A DNA stretch of 64,000 nucleotides, taken from positions 8,912,201 to 8,976,200 of the forward strand of contig OW204001.1 of assembly GCA_934047225.1 (NCBI GenBank), written 5' to 3'. The notes under the pieces are model-generated. The model made no database searches. It had not been told where the DNA came from and saw only the letters and a program-made list of their open reading frames with translations. How positions within the stretch are numbered: position 1 is the stretch's first letter; the number at the start of each line of letters is the position of its first letter. The position numbers and the translations under genes were made by a program. Positions 55,194-64,000 of this stretch are shown here, piece after piece. The stretch is from Ypsolopha sequella. Its lineage: Eukaryota; Arthropoda; Insecta; Lepidoptera; Ypsolophidae.

Positions 55194-57744
55194 AATAGAA
55201 AACCTTACGAGATGAAAAAATTACTTTTAGGGATATCATGTATTTGAAATATTTAAATACTTTTAGATTTTAAAATGAGAGTTATAAAGTGGTATCATGC
55301 AAAGTCTTTTAATATTATTTTAATCATTAAAATATATTATTTAAGGGGGGCTTATCCCAATTTTGTCTCTTTCTGATTAATTTAATGTCTGAAAAAATAA
55401 ATGTGTTAGATTCATTCTTTCTGCAGATTTTTTTGCGGGTCAGAACGTTACACTTCGCTCGATCGAAAAAAAATCCAAAACTTGGTCGATTTTTCTTGTT
55501 TTCTTCGTTTAATATAAAATTTACATTACCAAATCGTAAGAAAATTACAGGAACAGTGGTCGTAACAGCCACGGCTCAGAGGGCGCTATTTTAAACTATA
55601 ATAAAAGATCATACAGTTCAGTTCTACTTGATGCAAAATGAGGGCCCTTAACTTCATCTTTTAGATAGTTCAGTGAGTATGTCCGGGTCAAGTCTCGCCT
55701 TTGAATTATAATCTAGTTTCCCCTAACCGATTTGGCTCACACGTTTGATTTTCGTGGCAAGTTTAATACAATATAATTGGTTACAATGCATGATAATTTA
55801 AGTGACGTCATTTATAAGTAGACGCCCCAAGATGGTGATTTATTATTTCTATACCAACACTCTTTGACAAGGAGAATATGACGTCATTATTAATCCAATA
55901 TGGCGGACGTCCAAAGGTGGAGATTTATTATTTACATATCAACCCCCTTGACATGGGTATAAAAATAGTATTTGATGAGTAGAATACGATAAGCTAAGTG
56001 TCGTCATTCTAAATCCAAGATGGCGATCAAAATTTCCTTAACCACCTCCATGACCTGGATATCAAATGAAAGGGCATTAGCAGAGTACATGGCATTATTT
56101 TAATTCAATTTTGCGGACGCTTCAAGATTGCGGTTTAAATTCAAGCTATTTGAAAACAAATAATTCAGTATAATTATATTAAATCAGTTTCCGCCATCTA
56201 AACTTATGTATTTTATTCATTATAATGAACTATAGTTCATGGCTTAAATAAAGGCTTGTTTTAAAAAAAGTTGTTGCAATTGTGTTAGAAAATTGTATTC
56301 ATTTGACAGCTTCAAACGTACGTTTTCAATGAGAATCCACAGGCAAAGCTAATCACAGATGGCGCTAGCATAGGTCCGGCCAGTAAATACTACGCTACGG
56401 CTATGTCACACTTCATTGTTGTGTGTGTACTCCGATTTTCCTTCTGATTTTCTCCAACACCTCGCGTTTTTTTAGGGTTCCGTAGTCAACAACAAGGAAC
56501 CCTTATAGTTTCGCCATGTCCGTCTGTCCGTATCTCTTTTTGTCTGTCTGCGGCTTAGCTTTGAGACTATTAGTACTAGATAGCTGTAATTTGGTGTGGG
56601 GTGTCGTTGGATAGATAATTTAAAAATATTTGGGGTGCGAGAAGACCATTTTTAGATCCAGGGTTCCATTTGCAAAATATTAAGCTTAAAAGTGTTAATT
56701 TTTGTTAGAGTCAAGTGTCCCCCCCCCCCCTGCCAGCGAAACGGCTGTATTTGGAGACTTGAAAAAAATCACGGCAGTAGTATACATAAAGAAATTAAAA
56801 GGAAAACTATCACAGCTAAGTAGGCTTTACAAGTTAACGAGTACAGATCGCGCCAAACTTTTAGTCCCCTTTAAACATGGGGAGCGATTCGAATCAGCAG
56901 GAACAAAATGATGGGCCGTTCTTTGGTAGAGCAACTTCCGAGCGTACTAGAAGTTTGGCGTGATCTGTATTATTATAGATAATGGTACGGAAACCTTTGT
57001 GCGTGATTCCGACACGCACTTGGCTGGTTTTTTTTTTTTACTTCATCTTACCTGTATTCCAATAATTTCTTATTATTATTATTATTATGTTATTCAATTT
57101 TAATTTGCGGTTTTTCGGGAATAAATTAACACCATTATAAGAGCAACCTGATACGGCACACACAGACATAATTCTAAGAAATCAATCGAAAATCATAAAA
57201 AACTACGAAACAACCATAACAATGTACTAAAATGACAGATTTTCATGGCCGGATCGATAATGCGTCATTTCCAGGGATAATTTTTAAGTATGGAACCCTG
57301 TTGCTATTGCTATTAAATAGCATATCATATACAATAGGAGCATATCAAACAAACAATTTGGTTATGTTATCAAACATTTCGATCAGTATTGATTTTTTAA
57401 AGTTATATAACAGTAATTTTTGTTACCCTTCATACATTATGCGTCTGGTTAGTTATTTACTTTTCTTTTTTCGGAGGCAAAAAGGATAACTTTAGCACTG
57501 CGCTTCAAATGATAAGGCTTTACCTTTTCTTGATGTACTTGTGATACGCGGTCCCGACCAATACCTGCGTGCCAACTCGCATCACCACCTGAAACATCTT
57601 TCCTTGTTGTCTCGCACTTTAATCCATTGAGGGCTGAGGGTAAAGCTTAGTACGCTCAAACCTTCGGGACCACATATCACTAGTACATCAAGAAATTTAT
57701 AATCATGTTTATAAACAATTACAAACACTGCCTCTTCTCTCCAG

Positions 57745-58035
57745 GCGATCAAAAGATCCAGCAACCACACTTACAAAGTCGGCAGCTCAAAGGATCTTTT
57801 GTACTATGCAGCAGGAACCAGTATTGATTGGAGCTACGGAGATGCAAAAATACCATACTCCTTTATAATTGAGCTTAGAGATAAAACTTATAAGTTTCTT
57901 CTTCCTAAAGAGGAAATCATCGGCACGTCTATAGATGTGATGAATAGCGTATTTGGTTTGTTGGACTTTGTTGACAATAAGTGTGAGAGCAGTTTTTCAT
58001 GCACTTCATGTATGAGTCTTGGATCGGTATCATGA
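57745..58035 (+). CDS. Terminal exon copy 5, type A
   Basis: Acceptor [31 protein letters not shown] then [20 protein letters not shown] and a tail identical to copy 3 (SLGSVS, TGA). Ser replaces Thr in VGSTKD. AATAAA at 58158-58163. Confidence 0.82.
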   Translation, partial: AIKRSSNHTYKVGSSKDLLYYAAGTSIDWSYGDAKIPYSFIIELRDKTYKFLLPKEEIIGTSIDVMNSVFGLLDFVDNKCESSFSCTSCMSLGSVS

Positions 58036-60371
58036 TAACTGTGTATTCGATAACTGTGTATTCTATTTGAAACAGAAAACCTCCTGAGGAGAAAAATTAC
58101 TAATTAACAAATTAAGTGATTCAAATGTCATCTACTTTTAGATTCCAAAATAATAATAATAAAGTGTTATTATGCAAAGTCTTTTATCTTATTGTTATTA
58201 ACCGACAGGAGGTTCACAATTCGACTGTATTTTTGTGGGTCTTTACTCCATAACTCCGTCACTTCTGGACAAATTTGAATGATTCTCATTTTGTTTGGAA
58301 AAGTGTGCTTCCAGGTAGGTCTCGTTTTCAGTTAAGAAATACTTTGATGAAGGTCTTCAGAGATAGGCAGTGGAACTCCTCAGAAAATGATAGCATTCTA
58401 CTCGAGACTGCAGCAAGCGCTTTGTACTAGGATGTTTATTGCAGGGTATTACTTATAAATTGTTATTTTTCTACCTGACCTTTGATCCTGGCCTTATAAG
58501 CTTAGAACTAGAGAGCGCTACCTCCTAGAAAACAATTTGGAGATTGAACAATTTACTGAACGCTTAGCGAATTGTATATCATGCACCTGATAAAATAGTT
58601 TTAAGATCGAAAGACTAACGTAACCTTCCCTAAAAAATGCGTGGTTTAGATTCACAATTGAATATAAATTGCTACTATAGAAGATTTTGCCTGACTAGTT
58701 TCACTGCTATCGTACTACTGCTTCTTTGGAGGCAAACAAGATTACATGATGGTTCTCTGTTTGGCACTGCGCTTCACATGACCAGTCTTACCTTTTCTTA
58801 ATGCACTGGTGAAACGCGGTCCCAAAAACAAACTGGAGTATACAGAAAACTAACCCACACCAACCAATACCTGCGTGCCAACTCGCATCACCACCCGAAA
58901 CATCTTTCCTCATTACCTCCCACTGTAATCAATAAAGGGCTTAAGGTAAAGCTCAGTGTGCTCCAGCTGAAATAAATAATGAAATAATGTAATTTACTAT
59001 CAGAGATAAGGATCCCACGTTAATATTTTTCTGACGTCAGTAAATCAATCAACAATTTCAGTTCAAAAGAATCGCCCCACTCCCACCAATAGTACATTTT
59101 CAAACACGCAAACGAACCCCAAGAGAAAACTCAGAAAAACATTCAGAGAAACAAAAAAAAAATTGTCAATTCATACATGCAAAATAGTACATTAGCCAGG
59201 TTCGATTACTGTGTCAATGTGCCAAAATTCATAAAAACTAAATGAAACGCAAAAATAAAAATATTTTATGACTTGATGCTAGGTTCAAATTAACCACTGT
59301 TAAATACTTTTACCCAACCTCTAGAATTTGAAAAATGGTGACCAGGGTCTGATGATGGCACCTGAAGGTGAATACAAAAAATTCTTGACGGACAACGGCT
59401 TGATGCGTTTTTTTTTCGAGTTCCGTACCTAAAAGGTACAAAAGGAACCTTTATGATGAGACTCCGTTGTCCGTCCGTCTGGCCGTCCGTCCTCATGTCA
59501 CAGCCTCATAACTTTAGCACCGTTAAAGATAAAGACATAAAATTTGGTATTAATGTAGTATTATATGCCTACATATCACGGTGTAAAAAAAAATATAAAT
59601 AATTTGAAATTGTCCAAAATATTTCCAAAACAAAAGTGCGAAAAATAAAAAATATTATCTTAAAAATACAATTTGGGTATAAAATTGTAGATCTTATAAA
59701 GTTTATTGTAAAAATATAAATATGCTTTTACCATGATTACTGACACTAGTTTCGAAAAATCTTTAAAAAACCACAAAAATATGTGTGTCCCCGAAACATC
59801 TTATCTCCGAAACTAGAAGACTGAAAAATATGAAAGAAATGTTGGTTATAGATCGTAACTGGCCAATTACAGAAATAATAATAAATAAATAAATAAATAT
59901 TAAATATAACTTATTTGTTTTTTATTCATTTAACATTATATATTTATATAAAAACACTTATTGAAATAATTGTTTCCAGATATATTTCGACATATTAGTC
60001 GGCGTCAGTGAAATTCATTTCATTCAAATAAATAAATAATAATAAAAACAAAATGTTTAAACAGTCTAATTTTGCTATTTAAAACTTTCATACATTGGAT
60101 TACAAAAGTTTTAAATAACAAAATTAGATTCTAAAAAAGTTTATTTGTAAAAAAACTGATTATTCGCGGGTGTAAAGTTGATGGAACGTGTGGAAAAAGG
60201 TAACAGAATTAAATAATAATACTTCTGTCGTCGTTTTTGGTTCCCACAAGTTTCTATGAAGATTGCCTTGGACCATCTACCTTAATTATATTATAATCAC
60301 GTTTTTCGTTGGGATCGCATATCACCAGTATATCAAGAAATGGTAAAGCCCTGTTCATAATCAATTACAAC

Positions 60372-60633
60372 TAGGGCTGCCAGGTGGTCGGGATTCGTCG
60401 GGATTGTCCCGACATTTCATTTGATGTCCAGAGTCCCGACAAAATACAAGTTGTCCCGACAAATAACAAATAACAACGATCGGCATGCAAAAAAATTTTG
60501 TTGTAATAACTTTAATTTTAATAATAAAAAAAATTTTTGTTTCGTAATATTTATTTCTCCCGACTATAATCGCAAAATCCCGAATTTTTGAAATTTTGCC
60601 CAGATATTTTGGTTTTTCCATCTGTCAACCCTA
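60372..60633. mobile_element. hAT-like MITE in front of terminal exon 6 (B)
   Basis: Same ends as at 54578, with perfect ATTACAAC duplications at 60364-60371 and 60634-60641, again 27 bp before the exon. Confidence 0.8.
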
Positions 60634-60660
60634 ATTACAACCCTTGCCTCTTCTCTCCAG

Positions 60661-60933
60661 GCGATCAAAAAAACCAGCAACCATATATACAAAGTCGGCA
60701 GCGCAAAGGATATTTTGTACTTCTCACCAGGAAACAGTATTGATTGGAGCTATGGAGAAGCAAAAATACCATACTCCTTTGTATTTGAGCTAAGAGATAA
60801 AAATTATAAGTTTTTGCTTCCTAAAGAGGAAATCGCCAGCACGTGTCAAGACGTGAAGGATGGTGTGTTTGGCTTGTTGGACTTTGTTGGCATGTGTTCG
60901 GACAACAGTTCATGCACTTCTTGTATTAAGTAG
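60661..60933 (+). CDS. Terminal exon copy 6, type B
   Basis: Acceptor CTTCTCTCCAG; AIKKTSNHIYKVGSAKDILY then FSPGNSIDWSYGEAKIPYSF and VFELRD, ending CTSCIK, TAG. Ser replaces Ala in YFAPG, beside the pocket. AATAAA at 61074-61079. Four Cys are retained. Confidence 0.82.
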   Translation, partial: AIKKTSNHIYKVGSAKDILYFSPGNSIDWSYGEAKIPYSFVFELRDKNYKFLLPKEEIASTCQDVKDGVFGLLDFVGMCSDNSSCTSCIK

Positions 60934-63549
60934 TCTTGGATCATTATCATGACAAAACATTTTGCAACTATGTGTTATATTTGAAATAGAAAACCTTACG
61001 AAAGGGAAAAATTACTTTTAGGGAAATCATGTAATTGAAATACTTATATACTTTTAGATTTCAAAATGAGAGTAATAAAGTGTAATAATGCAAAGTCTTT
61101 TATATTATTTTAATCATTATAATATATTATTTAAGGGGGGCTTATCCCAATTTTGTCTCTTTCTGATTAATTTAATATCTGAAAAAAAAAAACTGTGTTA
61201 GATACATTTTTTCTGCAGATTTTTTTGCGGGTCAAAACGCGATACGTTATACTTCGCTCGATCGAAAAAAAAACAAAACTTGGTCGATTTTTCATGTTTT
61301 CTTCGTTTAATATAAAATTAACATTACCAAATCGTAGGAAATTTCAGGAAATCAAGGGAAACGTAATTTAGTAAGAACTTTTATGGATTTCTGAAAACAT
61401 CACCGTTAAAACGTTTTTTGAACAAAAACGTTATTTTTAAGAGCGCGCGATGTTTCGGTTGTCGTAACAGCCTCGGCTCAGAGTGCGCTATTTTAAACTA
61501 TAATAAAAGATCATACAGTTCAGTTATACTTGATGCAAAATGAGGGCCCTTAACTTCATCTTTTAGATAGTTTAGTGAGTATGTCCGGGTCAAGTCTCGC
61601 CTTTGAATTATAATCTAGTTTCCCCCAACCGATTTGGCTCACACGTTTGGTTATCGTGGCAAGTATAATACAATATAATTGGTTACAATGCATGATAAAC
61701 TAAGTGACCTCATTGTAAGTCCAAAATAGCGGACGCGATTTATTATTTCTATACTAACCTGCTCAACATGGTTAGCAAAAATTTGGACTTGATGAGGAGA
61801 ATACGATAAGCTAAGTGACTTCATTCTAAATCCAATATAGCAGACGCCCCAAGATGGTGATTTATTATTTCTATACCAACACTCTTTGACAAGGAGAATA
61901 TGACGTCATTATTAATCCAATATGGCGGACGTCCAAAGGTGGAGATTTATTATTTACATATCAACCCCCTTGACATGGGTATAAAAATAGTATTTGATGA
62001 GTAGAATACGATAAGCTAAGTGTCGTCATTCTAAATCCAAGATGGCGATCAAAATTTCCTTAACCACCTCCATGACATGGATATCAAATGAAAGGGCATT
62101 AGCAGAGTACATGGCATTATTTTAATTCAATTTTGCGGACGCCCCAAGATTGCGGCTTAAATTCAAGCTATTTGAAAACAAATAATTCAGTATAATTATA
62201 TTCAATCAGTTTCCGCCATCTAAACTTATTTTATTCATTTTAGTTCATGGCTTAAATAAAGGATTGTTTTAAAAAAAATTTTTGCAATTGTATTAGAAAA
62301 TCGTATTCATTTGACAGCTTTAAATGTACGTTTTCAATGGGATTCCACAGGCAAAGCGCTAGGCGCTAGCATAGGTCCGGCCAGTAAATACTAAGCTACG
62401 GCTATGTCAAACTTAATTTTTTTTGTGTACTCCAATTTTCCTTCTGATTTTCTCCAATACCTCACTTTTTTTAGGGTTCCGTAGTCAACAACAAGGAACC
62501 CTTATAGTTTCACCATGTCCGTCTCTCTGTTTCTCTTTTTGTCTGTCCGCGGCTTAGCTTAGAGACTATTAGTACTAGAAAGCTGTAATTTGGTGTGGGG
62601 TGTCGTTGGATAGGTAATTTAAAAATATTTAGGGTGCGGGAAGACCATTTTTCGATCCAGGGTTCCATTTGCGAAATATTAAGCTTAAAAGTGTTATTTT
62701 TTGTTAGAGTCAAGTGTCCCCTCCCCCCCCTGCCAGCGAAACGGTTGTATTTGGAGACGTGAAAAAAATCACGGCAGTTGTATACATAACGAAATTAAAA
62801 GGAAAACTATCACAGCTAAGTAGGCTTTACAAGTTAACGAGTACAGATCGCGCCAAACTTTTAGTCCCCTTTAAACACGGGGAGCGATTCGAATCAGCAG
62901 GAACAAAAGTATGGGCCGTTCTTGGGAAGAGCAACTTCCAAGCGTACTAGAAGTTTGGCGCGATCTGCATTATTATAGATAATGGTACGGAACCCTTTGT
63001 GCGTGAGTCTGACTCGCACTCGGCTGGTTTTTTTTAACTTCATCTTATTACCTGTATTCCAATAATTTCTTACTATTATTATTATGTTATTCATTTTTAA
63101 TATGCGGTTTTTCGGGAATAAATTAACACCATTATAAGAGCAACCTGATACGGCACACAAAGACATAATTCTAAGAAATCAATCGAAAATCAAAAAAAAC
63201 TACGAAAACACCATAACTAAAATGACAGATTTTCATGGCCGGATCGATAATGCGCCATTTCCAGGGATAATTTTCCAGTGTGGATCCCTATTGCTATGGC
63301 TATTAAATAGCATATCATATGCAATAGGAGCATATTAAACAAACAATTTGGTTATGTTATCAAACCAATACCTGCGTGCCAACTCGCATCACCGACTGAA
63401 ACATCTTTCCTTGTTGTCTCGCACTTTAATCCATTGAGGGCTGAGGTAAAGCTTAGTACGCTCAAACCTTCGGGACCACATATCACCAGTACATCAAGAA
63501 ATTTATAATCATGTTTATAAACAATTACAAAACTGCCTCTTCTCTCCAG

Positions 63550-63840
63550 GCGATCAAAAGATCCAGCGACCACACTTACAAAGTCGGCAGCACAAAGGAT
63601 CTTATGTACTATGCAGCAGGAACCAGTATTGATTGGAGCTACGGAGATGCAAAAATACCATACTCCTTTATAATTGAGCTTAGAGATAAAACTTATAAGT
63701 TTCTTCTTCCTAAAGAGGAAATCATCGGCACGTCTATAGATGTGATGAATAGCGTGTTTGGTTTGTTGGACTTTGTTGACAATAAGTGTGAAAGCAGTTT
63801 TTCATGCACTTCATGTATGAGTCTTGGATCGGTATCATGA
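63550..63840 (+). CDS. Terminal exon copy 7, type A
   Basis: Acceptor CTTCTCTCCAG; protein identical to copy 3 and flanking DNA nearly so (for example CCTCCTCAGGGGGAAAAATT after the stop). AATAAA at 63953-63958. Upstream flank carries a deletion near 63365 relative to copy 5. The array probably continues beyond 64000. Confidence 0.82.
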   Translation, partial: AIKRSSDHTYKVGSTKDLMYYAAGTSIDWSYGDAKIPYSFIIELRDKTYKFLLPKEEIIGTSIDVMNSVFGLLDFVDNKCESSFSCTSCMSLGSVS

Positions 63841-64000
63841 TAAAACATTCGATAACTGTGTTGAAACAGAAAACCTCCTCAGGGGGAAAAATTACTAATA
63901 AACAAATTAAGTGATTCAAATGTCATCTACTTTTAGATTCCAAAATGATAATAATAAAGTGTTAGTATGCAAAGTCTTTTATATTATTGTTATTAACCAA

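Larger units (their letters stand above)
41188..64000 (+). repeat. Tandem array of alternating A/B carboxypeptidase terminal exons
   Basis: Exon starts are A 41188, B 47384, A 50735, B 54870, A 57745, B 60661 and A 63550. The A-to-A periods are about 9.5, 7.0 and 5.8 kb; differences come from insertions (a 0.8-kb foldback at 42.2-43.0 kb and a GC-rich block at 44.3-46.3 kb in unit 1) and deletions (before copy 7). Intervening DNA is also duplicated: dispersed elements beginning AGGGTTCCGTACC, the THAP-like element, and foldbacks with TTTCTTGATGTACTGGTGAT. No HAREW, NPDGYE, NRNF or LHSY exon occurs between copies. The array continues off the right edge. Confidence 0.85.

Noticed and set aside
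57582..57770. Repeated minus-strand frames upstream of the A exons (also 41025-41213 and 63352-63573)
   Set aside because: They are conserved only because the whole unit is duplicated; they have no motif and lie over the plus-strand acceptor.
41188..64000. Full tandem carboxypeptidase genes in the array
   Set aside because: No exon with HAREW, NPDGYE, NRNF or LHSY is present between copies; only the terminal exon is repeated.

Overview
The window looks like a lepidopteran (moth or butterfly) genome. It is AT-rich, its genes are split by introns, and it is dense in tRNA-derived SINEs, LINE fragments, foldback MITEs, Helitron-like ends and a decayed BEL/Pao retrotransposon. This assignment rests on repeat and gene style, not on a database match.

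The real gene content is a cluster of M14A (carboxypeptidase A/B family) zinc metallocarboxypeptidase genes with shared intron positions and phases. Gene 1 (minus, 99-1272) runs off the left edge; two propeptide exons and the first catalytic exon are visible. After about 9.8 kb of repeat-filled intergenic DNA, gene 2 (plus, 11068-25461, 8 exons, 637 codons) has a complete catalytic domain. Its propeptide is replaced by a 309-codon charged, low-complexity first exon. Gene 3 (plus, 25606-41478, 8 exons, 416 codons plus stop) is a complete A-type proenzyme. Its third intron (27326-35126) carries the broken BEL/Pao element, and its expected start codon reads ACG.

The most unusual part lies right of 41 kb. 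The last exon of gene 3 encodes the S1' pocket (residues equivalent to Tyr248 and Ile255), the catalytic Glu270 and the C-terminus. It is followed by six further copies of this exon alone, alternating between two diverged types: A (41188), B (47384), A (50735), B (54870), A (57745), B (60661), A (63550). The array continues past the right edge. Every copy has a splice acceptor with the same phase and an open frame, and all but one have a canonical AATAAA signal. No promoter-proximal or other catalytic exon lies between copies. One set of upstream exons could therefore be spliced to any of at least seven alternative terminal exons, which would swap the substrate-pocket half of the enzyme. The alternative is a recent segmental amplification of mostly unused exons. 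The three B exons carry the same hAT-like MITE, with an 8-bp target-site duplication, 27 bp before the acceptor; its junction supplies the CTAAT branch-point-like motif of two of them.

The rest of the window is introns and intergenic DNA filled with transposable elements: LINE 3' ends, a hAT remnant, an internally deleted transposase gene, nested foldbacks, elements carrying a THAP-like first exon, and a GC-rich iterated palindrome block. I found no rRNA or CRISPR array and no functional tRNA.
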